From: Paraglaciecola algarum
Lineage (GTDB): Bacteria; Pseudomonadota; Gammaproteobacteria; Enterobacterales; Alteromonadaceae
DNA length: 64,000 nucleotides
Direction of reading: 5' to 3'
NCBI RefSeq assembly: GCF_021532655.1
Contig: NZ_JAKGAS010000001.1
Span: forward strand, 496,001 to 560,000
The position numbers and the translations under genes are program-made. The notes beneath the pieces are model-generated. The model ran no database searches. It was given only the letters and a program-made list of their open reading frames with translations, and was not told the origin of the DNA. Below are positions 55,296 to 64,000 of the stretch, one piece after another; positions within the stretch are counted from its first letter, which is position 1, and each line of letters starts with the position of its first letter.

Positions 55296-58169
55296 ATGAA
55301 AATTAATACCCGAATAACAAGGTTTGTTTGTTTCGCTGTCGTGTTTATTATTACCTTATCGCTGCAAGCCTGTGGTTCATGGCCAGATGATTCGTCTAGC
55401 AAGCGTATTGCAAAGCCGCAACAGTTAGCATCTCAGAATTTGAGACCTCAGAAATTAAGAATTAGTGAAGGTTTTGTTAATCCACTTGGATTTTATGACG
55501 CAACGCCCAGTTTTTCATGGCAACTGCCCGCTATTATCAATGTTAATGAAAGCGTAAAAACTCAAAGCCAATATCAAATTGTGGTCGCGAGCAATCCAGA
55601 CTTACTGCCTCATGCGCCGGATTTGTGGGATAGCCAAATCGTTAGTAGTAATCAAAGTTCCTTTGTTGACTATCAGGGTAAAACCTTGGTCTCTAGACAA
55701 AAAGTATATTGGCAAGTGCGGTATTGGGACGGGCAAGGTCTCGTGTCAGATTGGAGTGATATTGCACACTTCGAACTTGGTTTGTTAGAAAATAATGACT
55801 GGCAAGCCCAGTGGATCGAGATTGATTCAAATAAGCCGATTAAACTAAATAATTTTGAAACCCCCATTCATGTGCCACAACATTTACGTACCGAGTTTTT
55901 AACTCATAAACCAGTTAAACAAGCCCGCTTATACATCACCGCCAAAGGTGTTTTTGAAGCTTTTATTAATGGTCAGCGAGTGGGGGATGACATTTTAACC
56001 CCAGGTTACACGCCTTATAAAAAACGTATTGAAACCTTAACTTATGATGTCACCGCGCAACTCGAGCAGGGTAACAATGCTTTTGGTATTCAATTGGCAG
56101 AAGGTTGGTATGCAGGCCGTTTTGGACCAAAACGCCATTGGCATAAAAAATTAGCTCTCACTCCAAAAGTATTGGCCCAGCTTGAAATTGAATATACTGA
56201 TGGCAGCAAACAAACCGTGCTAACCAAGGATAATTGGCAAGCAACACAAAACGGGCCGATACGCACGGCCGGTTTATATGACGGAGAGCGTTATGATGCT
56301 AATTTTGAATTAACTGATAAAAATGGCAGTTGGCACCAAGTTGGTTACAACAGTTCTAACTGGTCTGGGGTGAAAACAACAGCCTTAAATACTGATGTTT
56401 TATTGCAACCCAAACGTCACTTTACTTCTAAAAACAAACAATTATTACCAGCCTTATCGGTAAACCAAGTTGACGGTAAAACCATCTTTGATTTAGGTCA
56501 AAACATGGTTGGCGTACCTAAAATCAAAATACCTATGTTAAAAGGTCAAACCTTAAATTTACGTTTTGGCGAGGGCATTAATCAAGATGGTTCGTTATTT
56601 ACTAAAAATTTAGGTAGTGCCAAACAATTAGATTTTTATACTGCGAAGCAAGACGGTGTGATTGAGTGGCAACCACAGTTTACTTTTCATGGTTTCCGTT
56701 ATGTTGAAATAAGTGGTTTTGACTCAGCATATGAGCCAAAACTAGACTGGGTTAACGGAGTGGTACAACATACAGACTTAGAGATGAACGGTACCTTTAC
56801 CAGCTCAAATCAAGAGTTAAACCAGCTACAATCGAATATTGAATGGGGGCTAAAAGGCAACTTTTTTGATGTGCCCCTTGATTGCCCTCAGCGCAGTGAA
56901 CGTTTGGGTTGGACTGGCGATGCTTTAGCCTTTGCCCCTACCTCTTTATATATTGCTGATGTACATGCCTTTTGGTCAGCATGGCTACAAAGTATCCGTG
57001 AAGAACAATTTGAAAATCATGCAATACCTGTGGTTGTGCCTAATGAAGTGGGTGATATTGCGCAAGCAGGTTGGTCAGACGCTGCGGTTACCATTCCGTG
57101 GGATGTGTATTGGCGCACAGGCGACAAGAATATTCTGGCTGAAAATTATGAAATGATGACCCGTTGGATTAAATATCATCAAACTCAACTGAAAGACGGT
57201 GTTAGCGTGATGTGGACCGTGGGTGACTGGCTACAACCTTATTCTACCCGTGAAGACTCACGCCGCGGTGAAACAGACAACAGTTTAATATCCACCGCTT
57301 TTTATGCTCGTTCGGTGGAGTTCACCTTAAATAGCGCCAAAGTCTTAGGTAAAGAAGCAGATGTTGCAAAATACAGTCAGTTATTGGCAGAAATCAAAGC
57401 TAACTTTCAGCAGCACTTCTTTGCTGACAATGGCCGTTTAAAAGTAGGCAAACAAGCACAAACCGCTTATTTACTAGCTATTGGTTTTGATTTATTAGAT
57501 GAGAAAATGACCAAAAAAGCCGTACCACATTTGTTAGCCACCATTGATGCCGCCAATGGCCATTTACGCACTGGCTTTTTAGGCACACCATTAATTGCAC
57601 CGGTATTAGACAAAATAGGCCGCGCTGATATCGCACTTGACTTAGTGTTTAAACAAACTTATCCATCTTGGTTATATTCAGTGTCGCAAGGCGCAACCAC
57701 TATGTGGGAGCGCTGGGATGGTTTTACCTTTGATAACGGTTATGCCGACAAAGCAGGGTCGCTTAATCATTATGCTTATGGTGCTATTGGACAATGGCTA
57801 TATGATCGTTTAGCAGGGATCAGCCCATTAACAGCGGGTTATAGAACCATACGTATTGCGCCCATGATCACAGAGCACTTATCATTTGTTGAAGGGACTT
57901 TCGAGTCTGAATATGGCTTGATTCGCTCAAAATGGCAACGAACTGACAGCGGCTTAGTTTTGGATATTCTTGTGCCAGCCAATACTCAAGCACAGGTTGA
58001 AATACCCACCGAGTTCTTTAAAACCCATGCTCATTCACAGGGAGAAGCGACACAGTCGATAGGCGACATTATTTACCTTAATGGTAAACAACTTCCTAAA
58101 CAGGCAGGTCCTGTCACTATAGTGACCTTAGCATCTGGTAAACATGTGATTGAAGTAAATCAAAGTTAA
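55296..58169 (+). CDS. GH78 alpha-L-rhamnosidase, lipoprotein (copy 2)
   Basis: A 957-residue paralogue of the preceding gene (lipobox LSLQAC, Cys26). The same domains occur in the same order, with the acid motif DCPQRSERLGWTGDALAF (Asp529, Glu535, Asp542) and MWERWDGF (Glu805). Conserved shared strings such as AKGVFEAFINGQRVGDDIL and TPYKKRIETLTYDVT show a tandem duplication. Divergence is substantial, so the two may split substrates, for example rhamnose next to glucuronate versus iduronate or sulfated versus non-sulfated ends. That split is inferred. A 191-bp gap follows. Confidence 0.92.
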   Translation: MKINTRITRFVCFAVVFIITLSLQACGSWPDDSSSKRIAKPQQLASQNLRPQKLRISEGFVNPLGFYDATPSFSWQLPAIINVNESVKTQSQYQIVVASNPDLLPHAPDLWDSQIVSSNQSSFVDYQGKTLVSRQKVYWQVRYWDGQGLVSDWSDIAHFELGLLENNDWQAQWIEIDSNKPIKLNNFETPIHVPQHLRTEFLTHKPVKQARLYITAKGVFEAFINGQRVGDDILTPGYTPYKKRIETLTYDVTAQLEQGNNAFGIQLAEGWYAGRFGPKRHWHKKLALTPKVLAQLEIEYTDGSKQTVLTKDNWQATQNGPIRTAGLYDGERYDANFELTDKNGSWHQVGYNSSNWSGVKTTALNTDVLLQPKRHFTSKNKQLLPALSVNQVDGKTIFDLGQNMVGVPKIKIPMLKGQTLNLRFGEGINQDGSLFTKNLGSAKQLDFYTAKQDGVIEWQPQFTFHGFRYVEISGFDSAYEPKLDWVNGVVQHTDLEMNGTFTSSNQELNQLQSNIEWGLKGNFFDVPLDCPQRSERLGWTGDALAFAPTSLYIADVHAFWSAWLQSIREEQFENHAIPVVVPNEVGDIAQAGWSDAAVTIPWDVYWRTGDKNILAENYEMMTRWIKYHQTQLKDGVSVMWTVGDWLQPYSTREDSRRGETDNSLISTAFYARSVEFTLNSAKVLGKEADVAKYSQLLAEIKANFQQHFFADNGRLKVGKQAQTAYLLAIGFDLLDEKMTKKAVPHLLATIDAANGHLRTGFLGTPLIAPVLDKIGRADIALDLVFKQTYPSWLYSVSQGATTMWERWDGFTFDNGYADKAGSLNHYAYGAIGQWLYDRLAGISPLTAGYRTIRIAPMITEHLSFVEGTFESEYGLIRSKWQRTDSGLVLDILVPANTQAQVEIPTEFFKTHAHSQGEATQSIGDIIYLNGKQLPKQAGPVTIVTLASGKHVIEVNQS

Positions 58170-58360
58170 TTAATCTAACAATTTTTACAATTTATTCAAA
58201 AATTGTGACCATGTAAATATAAAAATGACCTATAATGATTTAAAGTGACTTATAGGGTGTAGCCTTAAGAAAAAAGTGGCTGCATTTGTTTTAAATTAGG
58301 GGCAAGCGTTTGTTTTAACAGGCGCTTTCCTTTAGATAATTAAATGGTTATTACAAATAT

Positions 58361-59815
58361 ATGAAAATGAATAAAATCGTTACTGGTGCGGCAATAAGTA
58401 TAAGCCTGTTAGTTAGTATCTTATCTGTGGGGTGCACAAGTAGCACGGTTAAAAGTGAAAATACTGCTGTTGAAAATACTTTTTTTGAGAAAGTGGATTA
58501 TTTTGCTGACGATGCTTTGGGCAATGCTTTGGCAGTTGTGCAACATCCAGCTGGGGTTCATGTAAACGGCATTACCTACGTTTCATATCAAGGGCCCTTA
58601 GAAGACCCGTATGTGGCCTCGTATAATCACACTACTGATGTATGGCAAGGGCCATTTAAGGCTGGCGTAAGCGATATGGGTAAAGATCCAAGTCGCGGCA
58701 AGGTCGATAATCATGGTAAGCCCACTATGTTGGTAGATGATTTAGGTTATATCCACGTGTTTTTTGGTGGACATGGCGGTATGCCCAAACATGGTAAAAA
58801 CCCTTTAGGTAATACCCATTATGGCCGTAATATTCATGTTGTATCCAAAAAACCTTACGATATTACTAGTTGGGAAGAGCTTGATACGATCCCTGTATTT
58901 GGCACGTATAACCAAGCTGTAAAAATGGATAACGGGGATATCTACTTATTTTACCGCCATGGTGCCCATCGCAGCGATTGGGTGTATCAAAAATCTACTG
59001 ATCATGGTCGTACATTCGATGCACCAGTATCATTTTTAAAACACAAAAAACGTACCGATATAAAAGCAGATGACAGCTGGTATGCATGGGTGGGTAAAGG
59101 CCATGGTGACGATATTATTGTGTCTTACGATTATCACGTTTGTTGGAATGGTGGGGCAGGGGTTAATGGCCGAGGTCATACAACTGAGCGCCATGATGCT
59201 TATTACATGGTATTTGATACTAAAAAAGATACCTGGCGTAATATCGAAGACGAGTCCCTGCAATTACCAGTGACCCGTGAACTGGCAGACGATAAAACCC
59301 TAGTCGCCAGAACGGGCAAAGACTGGACGTTTAATGGCTCTGCACACTTAGACGAGAAGGGTTATCCACATATAGCGACCAATATTGGTCGGGACTTAGG
59401 GGCTAAAACGGGCGGACCTAAACAAACGAGTTATTTTAAGTGGACTGGCAGTGAATGGGTAGGTGGTAACCCAGTAAATCCTCAATCGCGTGCTGATAAT
59501 ACTGACTCACGAGGTGATTTTATTATTCATTCGTCAAAGGACATTACCTTTGTTTTAGGTTACGCAGAGCAAGATGACGGAGTAATTGCCAATTGGCAAA
59601 GTAAAGATGGCGGAGAAACCTTTACTAAAGGCAAAGAGTTACTGCGCCGCAAAAATGCCAATTGGGCATTAACCTCAATTATTCAGAATGCTCATCCCGA
59701 TGCGCGCATGATTGTAGCTGAAAAACAAAAAGGCACAGATTGGAGAAAGGTTTACCTTGTTGGGGAGAATGGCCCAATAAAACGTATTAAATCTGAAGCC
59801 CAAGTTCTCAGATAA
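58361..59815 (+). CDS. PL25-like ulvan lyase, lipoprotein
   Basis: A 484-residue seven-bladed beta-propeller (BNR_4) lipoprotein (lipobox LSVGC, Cys25). The size and sequence fit polysaccharide lyase family 25, which cuts ulvan between 3-sulfo-rhamnose and uronate by beta-elimination. Conserved pieces are KVDNHGKPTMLVDDLGYIHV, FFGGHGGMPKHG, NTHYGRNIHVVS, YRHGAHRSDWVYQKS and IVSYDYHVCWNGG, which place histidines, Tyr and Arg around the active cleft. It begins the lyase half of the locus and ends at a strong terminator. Substrate is inferred from the family and neighbours. Confidence 0.86.
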   Translation: MKMNKIVTGAAISISLLVSILSVGCTSSTVKSENTAVENTFFEKVDYFADDALGNALAVVQHPAGVHVNGITYVSYQGPLEDPYVASYNHTTDVWQGPFKAGVSDMGKDPSRGKVDNHGKPTMLVDDLGYIHVFFGGHGGMPKHGKNPLGNTHYGRNIHVVSKKPYDITSWEELDTIPVFGTYNQAVKMDNGDIYLFYRHGAHRSDWVYQKSTDHGRTFDAPVSFLKHKKRTDIKADDSWYAWVGKGHGDDIIVSYDYHVCWNGGAGVNGRGHTTERHDAYYMVFDTKKDTWRNIEDESLQLPVTRELADDKTLVARTGKDWTFNGSAHLDEKGYPHIATNIGRDLGAKTGGPKQTSYFKWTGSEWVGGNPVNPQSRADNTDSRGDFIIHSSKDITFVLGYAEQDDGVIANWQSKDGGETFTKGKELLRRKNANWALTSIIQNAHPDARMIVAEKQKGTDWRKVYLVGENGPIKRIKSEAQVLR

Positions 59816-59835
59816 ATCAGTGTTTAGGTCATTAT

Positions 59836-59860
59836 AAAGCAGCGAAAGCTGCTTTTTTTG
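59836..59860 (+). terminator. terminator after the PL25-like gene
   Basis: AAAGCAGC and GCTGCTTT form an eight-pair stem with a GAAA loop, followed by a T-run. It lies 21 bases after the stop codon and ends the transcript that includes the GH78/GH106 genes. Confidence 0.93.
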
Positions 59861-60047
59861 TGCCCCCTTTTATTACTCTAAATGCTCGTAACATCATTTA
59901 GGGTTAATACCTTGGCTGTTTAGTAATATGTTATTCTTGTTCATAAATTGTTTCTTTCTTGTTAAGTTTGGTCATGATGGGTAGTATTAGGTCAAGCTCA
60001 GTCACGTGGGTTCATTTGGTTTGAAACGATTTTAGGAAAGTTACCCA

Positions 60048-62612
60048 GTGAAAAAAAATGTTAATCAACATAAGCTCGTATTAGTTCGGGCATTATATCT
60101 GTCTATATTAATGTCTCTGTCTGTACAATCGGTAAATGCTGAAGTTACCTTAGAAGTAGAAATTAAAATTGCCGATAATGGCTTACATTTTGACGGTGTA
60201 AAAGTTGCCGCAGAAGCCCCTGATAACGGTACTGATAAATTTGATTATCACTTTGGCAAAAACATTTCAGCTCATGGTGATGCGGTTAAAACCTACAAAA
60301 ATTTTGTTTTTATGACCTGGTATCGCGGCGGTAAATTTGATCGTCACATGATGTTGTCTCGTTATAATAAATCAACGGGTGTGGTGAAAACCATTGAGTT
60401 TCCACATAGGCATACTGGGTATAGAGGCGTGCCAACCATAGGTGAATCACATAATACGATTGGTTTATCTGTAAGCCCAATAAACGGCACTATCCACATG
60501 GTGTTTGATATGCATGCTTACGATGACAACAATTACTTTGGTCGCTTTAAAGATGATTTTTTTCGTTACACCTATTCTGTTGCTGGCGCTGCAGGGGTGA
60601 GTGATGACGAGTTTACCCTTGAGCTGTTTGTTAAAGACACCAGCAGCATTAGCCAAGGTAATGATGATTATAAACACTTAACCATGACAGGTGATCTTGC
60701 CGACAAAAGTAACTTTGCCCGTTTAACTTATCCAAAATTTTTCGTTAATACTGACGGTACTTTGCTTTTGTATATGCGCTTAGGCGGTAATAATAATGGT
60801 GCGTATGTGTTTAATAGATACGACGCTGGTAATCAAAAGTGGTCAACCTTTACCCAATTTAATGAAAAGGACCAAAAATCAAAAGGCAACGCTTACAACT
60901 GGGGTTTATACGGTAACATGAAATATGTTAACGGTAAGCTTAGAGTAGGGTTTCAGCAGCGTAGTGGTGATAATACCGATAAATTCATTTATCAAAACGG
61001 TATTTATTACGCTTATTCAGATCACCCAGAAGGTGTTGGACAGTGGAAAAATCACCAAGGCACAGACATGACTTGGCCACTAGTTAACTCGGATGAAATT
61101 AAAATTTTTGAGCCTGGTGACCTAGTCGAAGCGACAGATACCTCTGATAACTCCGGATCTCCTCCAGGCAGTGTGTACATTGTGGGTGGCTTTGATTGGA
61201 CAGTTACAGCCAAAGGTGACGTGCATTTTATTCATAAAGTGCAAGACAGAGAAAATGACAAAACCGTGTATGGTCATACCTACAAACCTGTTGGCGCAAC
61301 TGAGTTTGTTACTTCAACAGACTTTTCCGGTGCTTCAAATATCTATACCGCAGGCGATGATATCTACATTGTTGGTTTAAGCGGTGGTTACCCGTATGTT
61401 GAAAAAGCAATAGGGGGAACTAATAATTTTACTCGAGTTTATGAACAGAAAACTGGGACTAAGTTCGATCACGGGACGGTTTATATTGAAAACGGTAAAA
61501 TTTATTATTACTTAATGGAGCAAGTAACCGGTACTGAAAATCCACTTCATTTACAAATTATTGACCTTGGCATAGCTAAAGCCTCAGTTACTTTTGACCA
61601 AGCTGAATTGACGGTTGTTGAAGGTTATCAAAATTTAACCATATCAGCTCAGCCAGCCATTACTGATCTTAATCGAACTATTGCAAGTGTTGCTTTATAC
61701 CTTGGTGATGAACTTGTTTCTACACTCAATGCCGAACCTTTTCAGTGGTCACAAGCTGAAACCAAACTGCAAAACTTGGCAATAGGTTCTTATGCGATAA
61801 AAGCTGTAGTTACCGATAATTTTGGACAAACAGTAGAAACCATTATGAGTTTAAAGGTGGTCGATCCCACTCCCGTGATTGCCTTTGAACAAGGCGATAT
61901 TAGCGTATTTGAAGGTTATGATAATTTGTCGTTAGGGGTTGCTGCTTCATCACCGATTACATCTCGTACAATAGCAGTAGAGCTATTTGTTAATGATACG
62001 AGTGTTAGAGTAGATGATACTGCGCCATTCGAATGGGGTCATAGTGAGGCGCTAAAAGCCGAACTGCTAGATTACCCTGTGGGTAAGCACACGGTTAAAG
62101 CGGTGGTTTCTGACAGTGAAGGGTTAACCGCCGAAGCGACTATCCAGCTTGTTGTTGCCGAAACCGTTGTCGCGCCTACGTTAAGTTTTACCAAAGGTGA
62201 ACAAACCCTAACCGCAGGATATAGTGATATTAGCTTAGCTGTTGATGCATCAACATCAATGACAACCAGAACGGTTAAACATGTAAGTTTGTATCTTGAT
62301 GATGTGCTAGTTTCAGAAGATCTCAGCTCACCCTATGAGTGGACTCAATCAAGTGCTGCATTAGTGGGATTAGCTGTAGGCAGTTACACTGTAAAAGCTA
62401 TTGTCACAGATAGTGGTGACTCAACCGTTGAAGCTACCGCTACACTAACAGTTGTTGCTGCGCCACCAGAGCCAACTCCAACTCCGCCGCCAGCACCGGT
62501 TACACCGCCAGCATCAAATCAAGGTGGATCGTCAGGTGGTGGTAGTTTGAATTTATTTTTGCTATTGAGCCTATTGGCTGTTTGTTTTATTCGCCGTAAT
62601 TCAGGCAAATAA
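60048..62612 (+). CDS. PL24-like ulvan lyase with three Ig-like repeats and GlyGly-CTERM
   Basis: An 854-residue secreted lyase starting at GTG. After a signal peptide (ending VQSVNAEV), residues about 35-505 match PL24 ([59 protein letters not shown]), a beta-propeller that cuts ulvan by beta-elimination. Three 95-residue Ig-like repeats follow (from about 512, 607 and 708, each opening with a ...EGY or AGY...LS pattern). A proline-rich linker (806-825) leads to a GlyGly-CTERM tail: GGSSGGGS, a hydrophobic helix [15 protein letters not shown] and RR. That tail predicts rhombosortase processing and surface attachment. It has its own terminator and is separate from the PL25 transcript. Confidence 0.87.
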   Translation: MKKNVNQHKLVLVRALYLSILMSLSVQSVNAEVTLEVEIKIADNGLHFDGVKVAAEAPDNGTDKFDYHFGKNISAHGDAVKTYKNFVFMTWYRGGKFDRHMMLSRYNKSTGVVKTIEFPHRHTGYRGVPTIGESHNTIGLSVSPINGTIHMVFDMHAYDDNNYFGRFKDDFFRYTYSVAGAAGVSDDEFTLELFVKDTSSISQGNDDYKHLTMTGDLADKSNFARLTYPKFFVNTDGTLLLYMRLGGNNNGAYVFNRYDAGNQKWSTFTQFNEKDQKSKGNAYNWGLYGNMKYVNGKLRVGFQQRSGDNTDKFIYQNGIYYAYSDHPEGVGQWKNHQGTDMTWPLVNSDEIKIFEPGDLVEATDTSDNSGSPPGSVYIVGGFDWTVTAKGDVHFIHKVQDRENDKTVYGHTYKPVGATEFVTSTDFSGASNIYTAGDDIYIVGLSGGYPYVEKAIGGTNNFTRVYEQKTGTKFDHGTVYIENGKIYYYLMEQVTGTENPLHLQIIDLGIAKASVTFDQAELTVVEGYQNLTISAQPAITDLNRTIASVALYLGDELVSTLNAEPFQWSQAETKLQNLAIGSYAIKAVVTDNFGQTVETIMSLKVVDPTPVIAFEQGDISVFEGYDNLSLGVAASSPITSRTIAVELFVNDTSVRVDDTAPFEWGHSEALKAELLDYPVGKHTVKAVVSDSEGLTAEATIQLVVAETVVAPTLSFTKGEQTLTAGYSDISLAVDASTSMTTRTVKHVSLYLDDVLVSEDLSSPYEWTQSSAALVGLAVGSYTVKAIVTDSGDSTVEATATLTVVAAPPEPTPTPPPAPVTPPASNQGGSSGGGSLNLFLLLSLLAVCFIRRNSGK

Positions 62613-63009
62613 ATAATAATTATCACGTTATACAGTTCGTCTTGATAACCCGCTTGGAAGGAATGCTTAAGCGGGTTTTAGGAAAATAATTGCAATAGAG
62701 AGCAATAAAAGGCGATGAATGAGGGTTTAGAAGAGTCCTAATTCTAAATTTATGTTAGTTGCAGTCCACGTGTGAAATTGAACGGGAATTTTATGAAACG
62801 TTTATTAAAAAAATAACGACGTATGCCCCCTTAGCGGACGGCCCCGATCGTTTTAAACGCGGCACTGACGGTATAAAACGTACTGATTGCATTAGTAACG
62901 GTTCAAAAAATTTCTAACGACTTTTCAATTAGCGATAAAACACAGCTACCCAATAATTTTAAACGTCTAAAATTTGACAGGTAAAACCAACAACAAAAGA
63001 GTAACCTTA
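62613..63009. other. 397-bp gap between the PL24-like gene and the sulfatase gene
   Basis: After the PL24 terminator there is no convincing ORF. Only a seven-codon frame (MKRLLKK) and the sulfatase leader are seen. The sulfatase probably has its own promoter here. Confidence 0.5.
62647..62681 (+). terminator. terminator after the PL24-like gene
   Basis: AACCCGCTT and AAGCGGGTT form a nine-pair stem around a 13-base loop, followed by TTAGG. It is 35 bases after the stop codon. The T-run is short. Confidence 0.75.
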
Positions 63010-64000
63010 ATGAAATTAAACACTTTATTAGTAACCTGCACTTTAACTTTAACGGCAGCTTGTGGCGGTAAGCCAACGCCAGTGAATACAGCCGTGATAG
63101 CAGATACTACCAAACCCAATATTATTATGATTGTTATCGACGATTTAGGTTGGTCTGATGTCGGTTACAACCAAACAACCGACTATTTTGAAACGCCTAA
63201 TATTGATGCACTGGCACAACAAGGTTTAGTTTTTGATCAAGCCTACGCAGGCGCAGCTAACTGTGCACCAAGCCGTGCGGTACTAATGTCGGGCCAGTAT
63301 GGACCACGACATGGCGTTTATACCGTATCACCATCTGACCGCGGAAAAGCTGAAACGCGTAAACTCATCCCGATAAAAAATAAACGCGGTCTTACTACTG
63401 ACGTGATCACCATAGCTGAATCATTGAAAACAGCAGGATATACCACCGGCCATTTCGGAAAATGGCATTTAGGCGCAGATCCAGATAAACAAGGTTTTGA
63501 TGTCAATGTTGCCGGTAGTCACCAAGGTATGACCTTTCATTACTTTAGCCCTTACCAATTACCGAACATTGAAGACGGCCCGAAAGGTGAATATTTAACC
63601 GAGCGTTTAACCACAGAGGTGATCGACTGGGTGAAATCAAGCAAAGACCAACCGTTTTTTGCGTATGTACCTTACTACACTGTACATACCCCTTATCAAG
63701 CCGTGGTTGATAAAGTAAACAAGTACCATGAAAAAGGCATTAAAAGTAAATCAGAAGCCACCTATGCGGCCATGGTTGAACATATGGATGACAATGTCGG
63801 TCGAATTTTTGATATGTTAGATTCAGAAGGTTTAGCCGAGAATACTGTGGTTATTTTCACCTCTGACAACGGTGGTTACCGCATGTCGTCATTCCCAACA
63901 CCACTTCGTGGCGGTAAAGGCTCTTATTATGACGGTGGTTTACGTGTGCCATTAATTGTTCGTTGGCCAGAAAAAGTTAAACCAGGCCTTGACCATACTC
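63010..64000 (+). CDS. sulfatase, formylglycine-dependent (S1 family), lipoprotein, cut by window end
   Basis: About 330 residues of an arylsulfatase-fold lipoprotein are visible (lipobox LTAACGG, Cys18). The metal-binding start is IIMIVIDDLGWSDVGYN (Asp44, Asp45). The FGly motif is CAPSR (Cys85) in AANCAPSRAVLMSGQYGP, so it needs a formylglycine-generating enzyme, not seen here. GHFGKWHLG, VHTPY and FTSDNGGY complete the active site. It likely removes sulfate from rhamnose 3-sulfate in ulvan fragments, helping the rhamnosidases. Which S1 subfamily it belongs to cannot be read by eye. The C-terminus is outside the window. Confidence 0.93.
   Translation, partial: MKLNTLLVTCTLTLTAACGGKPTPVNTAVIADTTKPNIIMIVIDDLGWSDVGYNQTTDYFETPNIDALAQQGLVFDQAYAGAANCAPSRAVLMSGQYGPRHGVYTVSPSDRGKAETRKLIPIKNKRGLTTDVITIAESLKTAGYTTGHFGKWHLGADPDKQGFDVNVAGSHQGMTFHYFSPYQLPNIEDGPKGEYLTERLTTEVIDWVKSSKDQPFFAYVPYYTVHTPYQAVVDKVNKYHEKGIKSKSEATYAAMVEHMDDNVGRIFDMLDSEGLAENTVVIFTSDNGGYRMSSFPTPLRGGKGSYYDGGLRVPLIVRWPEKVKPGLDHT

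Overview
The window looks like a chromosomal segment of a marine gammaproteobacterium of the Alteromonadales, probably a Paraglaciecola/Glaciecola/Alteromonas relative. The reasons are its moderately AT-rich DNA, gammaproteobacterial housekeeping genes (tmcA, holD-rimI, prfC, argS, sppA, fadH, sbcB), a thiamine-regulated TonB receptor, and an ulvan-type polysaccharide locus of the kind known from Alteromonas and Pseudoalteromonas. The genus is inferred; no rRNA gene is present.

Layout. 1-2130: start of tmcA (minus strand, cut by the window edge), a hotdog thioesterase and a lipoprotein. 2220-6303: a TPP riboswitch and a thiamine-salvage operon (TonB receptor, small thiamine-binding protein, PnuT-type permease, ThiK-like kinase). 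6428-7743: tRNA-Trp with a duplicated 3' end 180 bp downstream, then holD-rimI. 7757-10101: a minus-strand accessory island with two small XRE regulators, an unknown multi-pass membrane protein, and a secreted, highly basic protein made of fifteen 14-residue repeats. 10354-18409: prfC, argS, sppA, fadH. 18432-24333: a tripartite RND efflux operon. 24668-36956: mixed genes, namely a sterol-desaturase-family protein, a BlaI/M56-TonB pair with two visible operators, a FieF-type transporter, a diguanylate cyclase, a Tat-exported oxidoreductase, a SpoU methyltransferase, a YghZ-type reductase, a TerB-like gene with an in-frame stop, fapA and sbcB. 37438-44039: a complete ebo cluster in the order D-C-A-B-E-F, followed by an ECF sigma factor and its partner membrane protein. 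45109-46207: a gene-poor junction holding a 254-bp MITE-like element and a frameshifted ECF sigma-factor relic. 46208-64000: the polysaccharide locus with three GH78-type proteins, one GH106-type protein, PL25-like and PL24-like ulvan lyases, and a sulfatase cut by the window end.

How the parts work together. The thiamine operon makes a path from outer-membrane uptake, across the inner membrane, to phosphorylation, all behind one TPP sensor. In the ebo cluster a prenyltransferase, a sugar-phosphate-cyclase-like enzyme, a TIM-barrel protein, a TatD-like hydrolase and a phosphodiesterase-like enzyme are expected to act on one unknown metabolite that is moved towards the periplasm. In the ulvan locus almost every enzyme is a predicted lipoprotein: lyases would cut the chain, a sulfatase would remove sulfate, and GH78/GH106 enzymes would release rhamnose.

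The best candidate for an undescribed system is the 7757-10101 island: a regulator, a membrane protein and a secreted poly-basic repeat protein in series.
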